Below, piece after piece: positions 22,450 to 59,689 of a stretch of 64,000 nt of DNA. Below the pieces are notes generated by a model, which made no database searches, was not told the DNA's origin, and saw nothing but the letters and a program-made list of their open reading frames with translations. The position numbers were made by a program, and so were the translations under genes. Numbering within the stretch: the first letter of the stretch is position 1; each line of letters opens with the position of its first letter. This DNA is from Hirundichthys speculiger (Eukaryota; Chordata; Actinopteri; Beloniformes; Exocoetidae), in the NCBI GenBank assembly GCA_018398805.1, contig JAGFBZ010000712.1, positions 62,001 to 126,000 of the forward strand. The letters are read 5' to 3'.

Positions 22450-22734
22450 TAGAGATGCGCGGATGACGTATATTTTAACCCGCAACCGCTTCTTAAAATC
22501 TCTATCCGCCCGCTATCCATTTGCAGGAACGTTTTTTCACCAATTTTCAAAACCGAACCGACCCGCCATCCTTTTTAATAATAGGTAAAATATTTTTTCT
22601 TATTATTATTATTTGAGTGCTTCAACCGCAACCCGCCCGAATTTAATTAAAGTATTATTTTTTGACGAGTCATCCGCCCGATATGCGGATTATCCGCTCC
22701 GCCCGCGGGTGCGCGGTTCATCCGCGCATCTCTA
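22450..22734. mobile_element. hAT MITE with perfect 8-bp target duplication
   Basis: A 285-bp element has ends tagagatgcgcggatga and, inverted, tcatccgcgcatctcta: a perfect 17-bp terminal inverted repeat. The flanks GTGTGGAA at 22442-22449 and 22735-22742 are identical. The well-preserved ends suggest a relatively recent insertion. There is no coding capacity. Confidence 0.92.
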
Positions 22735-22742
22735 GTGTGGAA

Positions 22743-24079
22743 CCAAGAAGCTGGTTAGAACACGCCCACAAAACCTCCCAGCATCCCCATTTTTGGTTTC
22801 ATGTCACTCCAGGAAGTTACAAAAATTGCAGTTCCTCAACTGACCACAAGGTGCCGACTCAAAAGCAGAGCAAATCCCTTCTAACCTCCACGTTCAAATG
22901 TCATTATGGTAGTTACTGAGCACATAGCATTATACAAATATCCATGCTAACCAAGGATCAGCTACACGTAGCAGCCATTTCTAATGTTGCTACTGAAACA
23001 GGGTTTGTTCACCGCTGCAATGCTTGTATGCGGGAGTAGATGGCTGGTGGGTCCCAGAGCTCCGCTAGCACTTGTTTCAGCTCTGATCGGATTCGCTTCG
23101 GATAATGTGCCGTACAGTGACATTTGTAATGATGATGTGTGGACAAATTTGTTTAAAATGAATCCGAAGTAATATTAATTAGCCTCCAGGTTTAACATAA
23201 ATTAGGCTAGACAAGCTAAAATAACTTGTAACTGGTCGTTCCAGTCAGTTTCTTAGCGCTGCTGGTTCCAGCCCCTTTCACAACATGGTGGGCTTCAAAG
23301 AGGCTTCAAGATTATTCTGCAGAAAACCCATGGGTGAAGTCATGGATTATTCATCCAGAAGTATGTTCAGTCAATGGTCACCACAAGTTAGCTGAACTGT
23401 GGTGCTAACTAACATTAATTTACATTCATTTTGACTGAATAAGTTCTTCCAGAGCTGAAAAGAGCACTACCAGAGCGCTAACCGAGGTCCCCCAGGACCT
23501 TCCTCTGAGCTCAGGTCCCTGCGGTGGTCTGGATGAAGTTAGCTAGCTGACGTTGGCTTGTGGATAGCAGTTAGTCAACCTAATAGCGTCCAGGCCAAGC
23601 TTGAAGATGGCTCGGTCCTTTTGTCGTGGCTCCCAGCCTCATGCAGATCAGCTACTTCCTGATCACGTGTCCTCAGAGATCTCCCTGTAGCGAGTCATGG
23701 CTCACAATTAGCAGAGGCTTCTTATTAACAAGCTTAAATTTTTGAATGTCTTTTGTCAATCAAAGTAGCTCCAATCCACACTGTTTCATTTACTGGACTC
23801 CAGGTGTACAAACTACTGACATCTCTGGGTTCACTTACTTTTTCTCAGCCACCATGTATGTTCAACACATTAATAGCTACACGTCAAAATATTAGATAGC
23901 CAAAAAATCTGTATATGACCGACGTCAGCAGACTCCAGCAGCTACCTACTGTATACTGAGGTCAAAGCAACTTCCTCCCCAACTTTGTTATAAAAAGAAT
24001 ATATTTTTCATGAAATTTCAAATTCATCACATCACAATGTTTAAGCATCAAAATATGACCCCCCCCCATAAAGTCAATA
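22743..24079. other. Intergenic, dispersed repeat pieces only
   Basis: A minus-strand copy of the dispersed repeat lies at 22790-22900 (gcagttcctcaactgaccac). No exon is supported in the remainder. Confidence 0.5.
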
Positions 24080-24345
24080 AATTAAAAAAAACATGACTTT
24101 TTAGAAATATTTCCAACTTTTTGTTTTGAAATTATAATTTTTGTAAAACTGTGTGTTTTGATTCTAAAAATCCAAAAAAATTGTCCTTCTGCAAAATTGA
24201 AACTCAATAAGACGATATTGACTCTTTTTTCAAAATAAATTTGCGATGACAATTTTTTGAAAATTATTATATTAGCAACTTTGTCAGAAAAAGCAAGTTT
24301 TTGTCAAAAAAAAAAAATCACAAGTTTTTGTTGTAACCTTTTGTT
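24080..24345. repeat. Degenerate AT-rich tandem region
   Basis: This has the same character as 13770-14630: imperfect units around 'tttttgttttgaaattata' and 'caaaattgaaactcaa'. It probably belongs to the same repeat type. Confidence 0.6.
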
Positions 24346-24523
24346 GTAAAACAGGAGGATCCAGCTGTTGATCCAGGTAAAGCTGATGAGCTGGAACCAG
24401 TCCAGCAGGTGTCTCCTGGGTCTTCTGGGTGGTCCTGGCCCACAGCCCTCCAACAGGGTGAAGATAGCTGCTTCAGGATGGTTTGCTTTGCTTCTGAACC
24501 CTTCCAGGCCAAACCAAAACTGG

Positions 24524-24646
24524 TCACAGCAAGTCATTAGAGGTTTAGCACTAGTTTTACACTGGATGGCCTTCCTGACACAACCAGGATTCAAACCTGG
24601 GACCGTCCATATGATAGGAGACAGCACTACCACTAAACCACCGGGC
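24524..24646 (-). mobile_element. tRNA-derived SINE
   Basis: On the minus strand the head reads gcccggtggtttagtggtag, with an A-box-like tagtggtagtgct and a B box ggtttgaatcc (plus 24588-24598 as ggattcaaacc). These are RNA polymerase III promoter elements. The body follows as gtgtcaggaaggccatccag, typical of fish tRNA-SINEs. Confidence 0.75.
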
Positions 24647-24829
24647 AAAACATGGTTAATAACAAAATAAGCCATATAATTAGTAAAATAAAAATGAATG
24701 TGCTCCACAGCTCAGAAGTGATGGCAGCTAGCCCTCAGCTAAGATGGCCATAGAACATAAGACAACACCTCTATTTATGTATATATATTTAATCTTTTAT
24801 ATGATTTTATCCCTGTGGTATATAAAAAT

Positions 24830-25165
24830 CCCCCCCGTTCAGTTGTCATGGATGTGAAATCTACTGTGGAGACAAAAACTGCTTTGGAAACCAGACTGTA
24901 AATATGTTTAGTTCTGCTGCAAAGTTGGACATTTTAATATGGAGGTCATTTATTTATTTATTTATTTATGGTTTATTTGACATGGACAGTGCACATGTAA
25001 TAAACATAGAATGTAAATGTGCCAGAATTAGCCAAAACGGCTATTTTACATCTGTTGTCCATGGACCGGTGTTAACAGGTCAGATGCATGAGATGCAATA
25101 TACAGGTCAATGGAGATTTCCTGTTTGGAGCAACACCTAGTGGTCAGTAGAGGAACTGCAGCTTT
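24830..25165 (+). repeat. Dispersed 'tagtggtcag' repeat, longest copy, interrupted
   Basis: The copy runs from gtcatggatgtgaaatctac to agaggaactgcagcttttc. It is split near 24946-25105 by an insert that begins with a TTTA microsatellite. It gives the best view of the family's order. Confidence 0.6.
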
Positions 25166-25959
25166 TCATACTATTGGAATGTTACATGTGTCCAAGCAGC
25201 CTGTTCGTTCTGCCCATTTACCCATGTTTGGACAAACCGGGGGCTCACACTTCAAACTCACCACAGAAAACATGGATGACATCACAAGGGTTTATCCAGC
25301 TCATCAGCAGGCCTCCAGGAATTCGACCAATCAAATCTGCTCATTCTCAGGACGAGTCTCTCCTTGTGTTTCCCAGTCCGTCGTTATACAATTACAGGCT
25401 TTTTGGACTTCGGCAGCGCTGAAAAACTAAACTAGAGGTGCCAAACTAAAATTAGACGGCTGAAAATCGTCATTTTGAGTTGAACGTTCCATCAGTAAAT
25501 GTAAAAATAGTGTTCTTCCTCAGCATTTGTCTGGTGTCGATCAGCAGCCAGCATCTGCTGCGTGTGTGGTTTTGTTTTTATGGGAGAAGACAGAAAAACA
25601 AACCAGACCAGAAACAGCTGCATCTTCTGCACAAGAATATTTTTATATATCAAAACCAAATGTGCACCAAAACAATGTCAAAGTAAACTTGTGTGTGAGA
25701 GAGAGGAAGGGATAATGATTAAATGCGTCATTTACAGCGATTATTATATACAATAAAAATCCTCAGTGAATCATGTCATGTACAAAAGTTAGTACCCAGT
25801 CTTTTAATCAATTTTTTTTTGTGGAAAAAAAATAGTAAAATATGGTGAACAAACAACATATAACACTTTTTTTTCCACTATCCTATTATTCATTTCACAA
25901 AAAGTAAGAAATAAAACTCTTGTGGTTCAGTCCAAACAACTGCTTCCATGGACTTTAAG

Positions 25960-26095
25960 AGTCTGGTTGTTCATCATCAGAGCCTCTTTAAAATCAGATA
26001 TTTTCCTGGTCTGTGCATTAACACAATGCCAAGAGGGAAAGATATAAGCAATGGTCTTAGAGAAACAACTGTCATTGCATTCAGAGAAATAGAAA
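25960..26095 (+). mobile_element. Tc1/mariner fragment
   Basis: 'caatgccaagagggaaagat' followed by 'ataagcaatggtcttagaga' matches the start-proximal PRGKDIS...LRE region also seen near 5155-5200. The rest has decayed. Confidence 0.55.
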
Positions 26096-27520
26096 AAAAC
26101 AATTAAAAAAAACAACAAAAAACAATAAAACTCCCTCCCTGATAATAGCATCCTCAGGACTTTAACAGGATGTAAATGAAGCTAACCCAAACCCTTTCCT
26201 ATTTTCCCAGCAATCTTAACAACTTTCAGGTTTTTTTTTCAGTTTAAGACGCCGTGTACATCCGCTTCTTGGAAATCATTGTTCCAACTATCGCTCTAAT
26301 TGACCTGTTTTGATTGTGTTGTAGCCAAAAACTTACTTAATAATGTGTCAATTTTGATGTTGTAAGAAGCAGCATGTAAAAAAAATATAGAGAAACAATA
26401 AGGTAAAATCACTTCAGATTTCAATCCTCAAGAACGTGTAAATGATGTGAGAACAATATTCTGAATTTTATGTGTTAAAACAGACGCCTCCTGGTTGTGT
26501 TTAGCATCACACCTGGAGGGGTGGGATGTTTATTAGGAGGAATAACGTCTCAGAGTCTTCAGGCCTCACTGAACAGGTTAAATGGGGCTTCTGGGAAATC
26601 TTCATGGACAAATGAAACAAAAGTTTTATTACTTTGCGAATGATAAATACTGGAACAGTGAAAAAAATGTGTTACGTTGTTGTTCATCTGAGGTCGTCTT
26701 TGCCTAAAACTAAGACTCATTGTGATCAGGTGGGTTTCGGTTTGGTTTTTATTAAAAGAGGGCGTACCAACATTTTCACATGACTGTACATGTGACACAC
26801 AAAATCACACACAGAAACATGACATGCCACCGAACAGGTGTCGTAGAAATAAGTTAAAGTGTTCAACAGAGTTGCTGCTCTGTTTCCTCAGTGGCTCTGA
26901 GGACATGCTGGAGGTCCAAGCAATCCGACTTTTATGCTAACGCGTCCATCTGGGTGCAGCCGGTGGAGAGCGGCGCGAAAAAAAAAGCGGACCGTCACAG
27001 TATTTGGCATGAGCACATCTATTCACAACATGAACATCTGTGAAGAACGAAAGGTCGTTGCCGCATGCACGTCGTCTCTGCAAATCCACGTTTCCAGTTG
27101 GTCTCCATCCAGAGGTGGCTGAAGCAAGAGCAGCTGCTAGCTGGAGTCCAGATGGGCCAAGACCCAGCAGGGTTTCATGCAGTGGAACACTGCCCTTTGA
27201 TGGACCGATCATCTTCAGTCTCAGTGGAGACCGAATCACACTTAAGCGAACTCAGTAAAGAAAGCGCATCAACTCCAATGTAATTATGTCACTTGGGATG
27301 AAAGCATTAGTGGGAATATTGCTGTGCAAGCAAACATAACCAGTGCTGCTGCTTTGAAAGTCCTCTCACTTAATTGCTGAGTTAAACGTCTGCATGAACC
27401 AGGAGGAAATGCTGGAACTGAGTAATTAACAATATGGAACGCATTAAAGTAAAACGTTCTGAGCGTGAGTTTGTTAGCATGAAGGATAAATCTGCCAGGG
27501 GTCGCCGCTTTTCTGGTGGT
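26096..27520. other. Intergenic, no gene seen
   Basis: The region around 26940-27240 is GC-richer and open in several frames on both strands. I see no splice-site-bounded exon or known domain. Confidence 0.4.
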
Positions 27521-29240
27521 CAACATTCCACATGTAGATCCAAACCAACGCTTCCCAGATAGCAGAGAATATTTGGAATGAACCTGGCCCGTATCTGACC
27601 CTTGATGTGTTCCATGTCAGAGCTAGCTGTTGAAATTTGGACCACATCTGGTTCATACAACTCATGTGAAACCCAGTTTGTCAACCGTTGGACACGTGTG
27701 GATCACATATAACGTGTCATTGCTGTAACTAAGCCATAAGTAGCCCAGATTATTCCCAAATGTGTCTGCTGTTTGGGTTGCATTGTGCTTACTGAATCCT
27801 TCAGCTTCAGTTGACACAAATGTTGTAGGTTATCAGGACTCAGTCCTGTTTCTACCTGATCTGGCTGATTTAGCCTCCATCCCACCTTCCTTCACCACCC
27901 AATGCTACTGGACAACAGTCTACCATGTTGGATCTGTGTCTTGCACCTTTATGGTGAACTTAAACTGATTTAAGTTGTTTTTCAGTTCTTGGGATGCATG
28001 TGCGATGTCACACAAGACGAGGCCGTGTTCCTTCAGAAACACCTGTCTGTGATGTTGGAAGGGATCAGGTACAACTCCATTCCTCGTAACATTTCATTCG
28101 ATCTCTGGAGTCTTTACTTATGTGATCTGTCTGAACAATAATGCAAACATTTGTTGTTTCAGAACAGCTGGATGTTTTAAGTTCCTAGCAAACAGGCCCT
28201 TCTGGGGGTTCAAGTGAGGGTTGAAAAAAACAAAATACAAAAAAAACCTGATGGAGGTCCAAAATGGTAAAAAATCTGTGGGGGCTGTATGGATTAAACC
28301 ACAGAGGGGTGATGTGGGATGTTCTGTAGGTAGGCCCACATGCCCAAGGAAAACCCATATGGGGCCCCCTAATTATTAGAGTTGCTGCGTTCCCTGCGTA
28401 AGATAACACATATGGAGTTTTTGTGAGATGTTGATGGACAAGTTCCACTGTGGGTTGCCAAAGATAATCCACATGGGGGCCCAAAATACTAAATCTGTTG
28501 TGGGGCCTGGATGGGCAAACCCACATCAAGCTCCTGTGGGTCACTCCACGGGTTAATCACATGGGTCGACCACTTAAAATTCACCTGAAGGCCCAAAAAG
28601 GCAACGATGTGGTGGGCCGTCTCTGGGTTAAACCAGAGAGGTCTTCTGTGGGTAGGCCCACTTGTGGGATGCCCACAGAGAACCTCACATGGAGACCTCA
28701 GATCCTAGAGCTGTTCTGGTGTCTGGATGGCAGAGCTTCAGTTGGTAATTGATGGACAAGCCCCACTGTGGGTCGACCACTTAAGATTTACATAGAGGCC
28801 CAAAAAGGCAAATCTGTAGGGGCCATAAATGGGTTCAACTACAGAGGGCCTGTGTGGGTTTTCTGTAGGCAGGCCCACCTGTAGGATGCCTACAAAAAAG
28901 CCACAGGGGCCCAAAACTACGAGAGTTGCTTGGGCCCTGGATGGGCTGATCCACATGGAGCTGCTGCGGGTTGTTCATGGACAAGCTGGGCTGCCCAAAG
29001 ATAATCAACATGGGGACCCAGAAGGCAAAGCTGCAGTGGAAACTGCATGAGCAAACACGAAGCATCTGTAGGTTGTTAATAGACAGGTCCAACTGTAGGT
29101 GGTTTACAGAAAAGTCACATTGAAGCTCAATAGAACATATTTGCTGAGGGTCCTCTTAGGATAACCCACAAGAGATCCATGTGGGTGTTCTGTTTGTCCT
29201 GCCAACATGAATCCATGTGGGCATGCTAGCTGGGTCTCAG
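27520..29240. repeat. Degenerate minisatellite field downstream of runx1
   Basis: Imperfect units recur with cores such as 'gatggacaag.cccactgtgg', 'gtcgaccacttaa', 'aggcccaaaaaggcaa' and 'tgtgggtaggcccac'. The 'tggacaag' core is at about 28433, 28752 and 28977, so the period is irregular (about 320 and 225 bp). Several frames are open by chance because units lack stops. The runx1 3' UTR must lie at least partly in this field. Confidence 0.65.
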
Positions 29241-29316
29241 TCAGTCTGAAGCCTACAATGAAGTCAGTTTGATCCAGCCTTGCAGTGACAGCTGTCACAT
29301 GACCGCCTGGACGGAC

Positions 29317-53733
<24,417 letters not shown>

Positions 53734-56700
53734 CTGAATGAGAAACAGAGAGAAAGAGAGAGAGAGAGGTCACGATCTCGTTTCCAGGTGTGAGCCAGAT
53801 TTAACCATTGACGACAATGAACGGCTCACATCCACTCAGAACCAGTCCACGCTGAACCGTCTGGACAGAAAACGAACTCTGCATCTGTGGTTTGGGTTCA
53901 AACCCGTTTATGATTCCTGGAATCGTCTGTAACGCTGCTACACTCACTCCTTTGGGGCCCAAGATGATCAGAGGCTCATGCTGGGAGCTTGAAATTCTCA
54001 CTCAAAGCTAATGTCCTCAAACGCAACAGTCATGAATATTCGATTACAGGTTGGGACAAAGCGTGATCTGTATTTTGAAATGATGATAAAAAACAACGGT
54101 GAAATGACTGTGTCTCCACTAGGGTTGTTCCAAGTCCGACATGAACACCTGCCAGTTGTGCTGGAAATAGCTGTGTGGTCATACTGGCCGTGGGGGGGCT
54201 GACTGGGTTGGATGATTTTAGCTGAGCCTAGAACACCGACCACCTCACATTCACCTAAATACACCGCAGCGCACCAAACAAGCCACGACGCCTCCATCAC
54301 TGCCAGTCTGATGTCTGTCTCCGTCCGTCCTGTCCTTTCATGCTTCACTGTCTGCGATTTCAGTCCTCCCTGACAGAATCAGGTTTTCAGGTGTTAATAA
54401 AATATGTCAGGCTGTCAGAGAAGACTGGACGCGCACAAGAAAGACAACATCAGCTGCAAAATCGAACTGCATACCGAAGATATTCAACTCTGGAAAAAAA
54501 AGACAGTCAGAAAAGAAAAATCCATCTATGCACCATCTGATAACGAATCATTCTCATGATTAGAAACAATTCTTCTTTGCTGCAGCTTCCTGTTTTGAGT
54601 CATGTGGCACATCAGTTGTTGGACTGACGTAGCTATCGAACATCTCTAGTATCTATAAGGTGGTGGTGTGTGACCTTCAAGAATAACCCCGATGGACGTT
54701 CAGAACCTCTTTAGTCTTGGCCAGTAAATTCATATTTCCGCAGCCAAATTCATTTTTACACAAAACTCATAGATGTCTGCGATGAACTGGAGCCACCCAT
54801 GTCAGGGGTTTCTGGTTGATTTCATGGAGAAGCAGTGGATTCAAAAGTTGTGATTGATTTAAATAATCTCCTTCGACCTGCAGCTCATTCAATTCAAAAC
54901 TTCTGAATCTATTTGGACACTAACAGGATTGTCTTGATTATTATCTATTTTCTTCCTCTTAGCCATATTTTCCATTATTTTAAAGCAACCCCAAGGAGGT
55001 TGATTTTTTTTTTTTTTTTTAGTTTGTAGTTCAAGTGGTTCCCCATAGATAAAAGATTAAGTCACTTCTATGAAACAAAACTAGCTTTTCTCCTGTTCGG
55101 TCTCTGACTCTGTCACTCTTTTGTTTTTTTCTTCCACCATTACTTTCCAAAGTCTCTTAGTCTCTTCTGACATGATGTCCACTGTAGCTTTGTGAGCTCA
55201 GTTCATTGATGTTGTGTGACTCAGTTCTGTAAAGACACATGCAGCTGTCGCAAGAGATGAGCTACTTTAGCTGACAGTTGGGGCGGGAGACCACGAGAGA
55301 TTAACGACACTTCCTAAAAACAGTCAAATAATACTTCAAATGAAATTCAAACTGATATTTTAACATTAAAATACTCCATAGTGTGACTTTATCATTCAAT
55401 TTCTCTGCTATACAGATGATCTAACCAACAGCCAGTCCCCCCTACACCTCCCACCCCTGAACCCTGGTTCAACTACAACTTGACAGTGATCCAGCCTGTG
55501 GTGCTGGTCGCGGTCACTGGTTGATACTAAGCAAGTGTTTGAGGTCAGCATCACTACTCATATCTGGCTGCTGGGCACAAACCACCACACATTCATTTAC
55601 ATACACCACAACACCCAAACGACACACAGCACACCCATCACTGCCTGCCTTGTGTTTTGGTCCTTTCGTGCTTCATTTTTAGTCATTTCAGTTCTTCCTG
55701 ACAGAATCAGGGCTTTGGGTTTTCATAAAATCTGTTAGACCAGACTGGTGAAGGGACACATTCACTCTCAGTCACGCTTCCACATATGAGCAAGAATATA
55801 TGTGTTGACAGTTTTAAAAAAAAAAGAATCAACAGTCACAAAACCAAAGTTCTCCTTATTGGTAGAGTTGGCTAGCTTTGTCTAACAGTACCGCCGACCA
55901 TCGTTGTTGATATCGGACATAACGCTGATATGAAGTTGTCTCTCGAGACCAGATAAGAGTCCTGAAATATTCTGGGTGCTTTCTGTCGATAGTCGGGATG
56001 CGAGACTGCAAGAGCTGGACAAAATAATTAAACATTCCTGAAAATAAAAGTAAAACCGATATTGACATATATTTGCAACCATTTAATAGGTTCAATGAGA
56101 ACTAACACGACTTCAAGCTCAAACAGGAGATCGTGAGGCGCGCTAAGGGTTAGGGTTAGCCTCGCCTATCCGAGCAACAGCCACGCAACGGACGATGAGG
56201 CGGAAATGAAGGAACCATCGACTACAAACACAATAGCAGAGTTCAAAACAGAAAACTCTATAAAGCAGCTGAATAACAGAGGGGAGAGGCTACGTCACCG
56301 CTGCCATGCTAGGAACATTTTCTAGTTTCTACCCTTGTAGCCTGTGCAACGACACCGTGTGGCCGTGCAACTGAAAGTAAATTTTTTCTAAAGACTCCTT
56401 GTTGTTATCTGGTACTGGATGATGGCAGACTTTTTTATCTCTGTCTCTGAAATCAACTGGGTTGACGTTTTTCAACACAAAAACACCGGAGGGAGGTGTT
56501 TCACAGCTGCGTCCGGGTTTACGGAGGCTCCCATAGACATGAATGGAGTAACACCCGTATCACGCGGGTAAACAGAAGCTGGTGGAAAAGAGGCTTTAAA
56601 CTAAAGGATTTAACAGATGAAAAACTTAGAAATGATGTCTGGTGTTGTATGTCTGGCTGTGATATTGTGGTTCCACAAGGTACTTTCCTGGGGGGCCAAC

Positions 56701-57294
56701 AGTTTGGGGACCAGTACAGTGTTTTTTTTTTTTACTGTCTATTCATATGTCACCATGTGGCCACACCAGCATCACAGTATTGAAGTTATTCAATAATCAC
56801 AGCATTCTGCAGCCCTTTTCTTAATTTCTCTTTCCTAAACGGACCTAAACATAAGATGGGTGCTGCCAAATCAGTTGGATCTTCAGATGAGGGACCTGCT
56901 GCAGTCGCCTCTTGTTGAGGCTGAATCGAGGGACGTGGATGGACGTGAACGGAGGAGGAGGAGCAGGACTCCATGAACCTGTAAGAAGCAGCCTCACGTG
57001 TGTCACCACGCTGACGGTTAAGCAAATTTTTCTTCCTTTGTAAACCGCCGCAATTGAAGCTATTTGTTTTTTTATTAAGATAACCTACTCGTAAGTTTCC
57101 TCAGTCAGCTGCAGCTTTGTCTGACTGTTATAACAATAACCAAATAATCTTTTTTTATCAGCGCTGCCGCGGCAGAACTCACTCTGCTGTGAGCAGCTGA
57201 GGTCAGCAACATTATTTGATAAAGACATGTGGCTGTTTAACAGCCTTTACTGCGGTAAAATGAACCCATACTCATCCCCAAACATTTATCTATT
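53734..57294. other. Upstream of runx1 exon 3a, no exon found
   Basis: I searched the minus strand for a MASDSIF-type P1 exon and a MRIPV-type P2 start and found neither. There are T-runs near 55004-55020 and AT-rich stretches. Confidence 0.45.
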
Positions 57295-57530
57295 CATTAT
57301 CTGTACCCGCTTCTTCCTCTTTGGGGTCACGGGGGTCTCCTGGAGCCCGTCCCAGCCGTTGTTGGGGCTTTAAAGGTACTCCCTGGACAGGTGGGGCGAC
57401 CACGCAGAGACAAACGACCGATCACACTCCCTCTTAAGGTCAGTTTAGAGTAACCGGTCAGTCTAACATGGATGATTTTACACCGGAGTACCCGGAGAAA
57501 ACCCACAGAAGCACAGGGAGAAAATCCATA
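57295..57530 (-). mobile_element. V-SINE-like fragment
   Basis: Reverse complement of the SINE body and tail: 'ggggtcacgggggtctcctg', 'gagcccgtcccagccgttgt', 'ggacaggtggggcgaccacg', 'cggagtacccggagaaaacc' and 'agaagcacagggagaaaatc'. Confidence 0.75.
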
Positions 57531-58531
57531 TGGTCCCAGGTCGGCTGCAGGTAACGTGGTACAAAATTAACCATACAAAATGGCAAACTCTGAGCAATAA
57601 TAAATTAATAAATAATAAATAAATTATGTAAGCTCAGGTGTAAGTGACTGTACGTGCCTGTAACGGCATCCGAACGTTCAGAAACAGGTCTAAAGGTTAA
57701 ACACCAAGCCAACAGCAACTAGCGCTAATCTGTGGGTGCAGAGCTCAGGAGTGTCGCAGCTTGTGAGAAGATGTTCCTCAGTCCCGTCCATCCCCCGCCT
57801 GAAAACCGGGGCCCCGTACGGCATCACTGTCCGGTTCCAGATTCACCCGTCGTCGGTTTTTCCACTGAGGTTTGTTGTGTGGTTGGTTGGTCCAGGTCAG
57901 ACACAGTTCATCACCCGTGAACCTGAGCAGAACCACCGTGACCACTTCACACGGGGAACAACGTGAAATCCATGGAAAATCAAGTACCATATGGATTTTT
58001 CAGACCGGGCGATTGAAAATGAATCAAAACCTCCATTTACAACCAATAACTGATGTAACCTTGACCTCGCTGATGATTTCAGCTGTCTGAAATATTCAAT
58101 TTAGAGAGCATCAATAGTTTATCTGTGTTTCCCTGAACTTATTTTAAAGATCACAAAGATATGAACTGTCATAAAAGACAAAACAAAAGAATCCCCAGTT
58201 GTAATAGCTGAACATGTTTGCAGCAAAAACCTGCTCAGTGACCGTCTTCATGACAGGCATCACTGTCACTTTAACTACTGGGTTTCCCTTTTCCCTTTTT
58301 AAATTCCCTCCATTTAATCACTTTTAAATTCCTACTTCTTTATAGTATGGTTATTATTTATTACTTTTTTTCTTTGTCAGATGCTGTTGAGAAACAAGAT
58401 TTCATTTCAGTCTATGTATTTTTGTAAATACTATTTGCAAAAGGATAATAAAGAAATCATTAAAAAAAATTCAATTAATTCTGATACTAAATTGAGGTCA
58501 TATTGTCCGGCTCCTATATATATATATATAT

Positions 58532-58898
58532 AGTCATGGAAAAAAATGATTAGACCACCCTTGTTTTCTTCAGTTTCTTGTTCATTTTAATGCCTGGTAC
58601 AACTAAAGGTACATTTGTTTGGACAAACATAACGATAACCACAAAGATTGCTCATAAGAGTTTTATTTAAGAGCTGATATCTTACCATTTTCCATGGTTT
58701 TCTTGATTATAACCTAAATCACTTAAGTTTTTACATCAGTAGCTATGGCATTGTACTGCCAAAAACACTGCTTTTATGCATTCAGTGTTTTCTTTTCTGT
58801 CTGTTTTAGTCACATGATGCCGTTTAGTGGTACCAGGTATTAAAATGAACAAGAAAGTGAAGAAAAAATGGTGGTCTAATAATTTTTTCCATGACTGT
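58532..58898. mobile_element. Tc1/mariner-type MITE with long inverted ends
   Basis: The left end agtcatggaaaaaaatgatt, then agaccacccttgttttcttc, is repeated inverted at the right end (gaagaaaaaatggtggtct through ttttttccatgact). The terminal inverted repeats extend about 70 bp with a few mismatches. It lies inside (TA)n sequence, fitting TA target choice. No transposase. Confidence 0.8.
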
Positions 58899-59210
58899 AT
58901 ATATATATATGATCAAACTTTATTTATAAAGCTCTTTTCATGCTCTCAGGCAACATAAAGTGCTTTACATAATAATAAAAGTGATAAAAACAATGTACAT
59001 TAACATAAAATTAAAGCCATCACACACCCAAATATACTATATATCAATTAAAAAACACACAAACAAAGAAGTCCCCCCCCCCATGCACCACAAACATAAC
59101 ACAACTCCCTCATTTCTGTCTCTAACATAAAAAAGTATAAAATACTTATAATTAAAAAAAATAAATAAATGAATAAATAAATATCTAAATATCTGGCTAC
59201 ATCTGCTGTG

Positions 59211-59332
<122 letters not shown>

Positions 59333-59689
59333 GGTGTAATGGTTCATCTTCTACATCCACTTGAATGATCCAGTAGTACTGATATAAAATGAAAATATTG
59401 ATAAAGATAAAGTTGCTTTTAATTGCTTATTCTTAATATTAACAGGTCTAGTTTAAAATAAAAATGTGAAACAGTATTTTAGTTCCTTTACTGATTTTTG
59501 ATTTTGCTGATATGATTTCATGTGAACTGAAGTGCATATATGTGACTTTCCTTCAATTAAATATCACATATATAATGAGTCCAAATATATATATATATAT
59601 ATAGTTTGTATAAAGTAAAGGTGATTAAACTCACGTGGACCCAGACCCACATCACCCCACACATTCAGATCCACGCGGGACTGACAGAA

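Noticed and set aside
28185..29092. Several 70-120-codon frames on both strands
   Set aside because: They lie in the irregular minisatellite field and share its repeat units; no domain or splice support.
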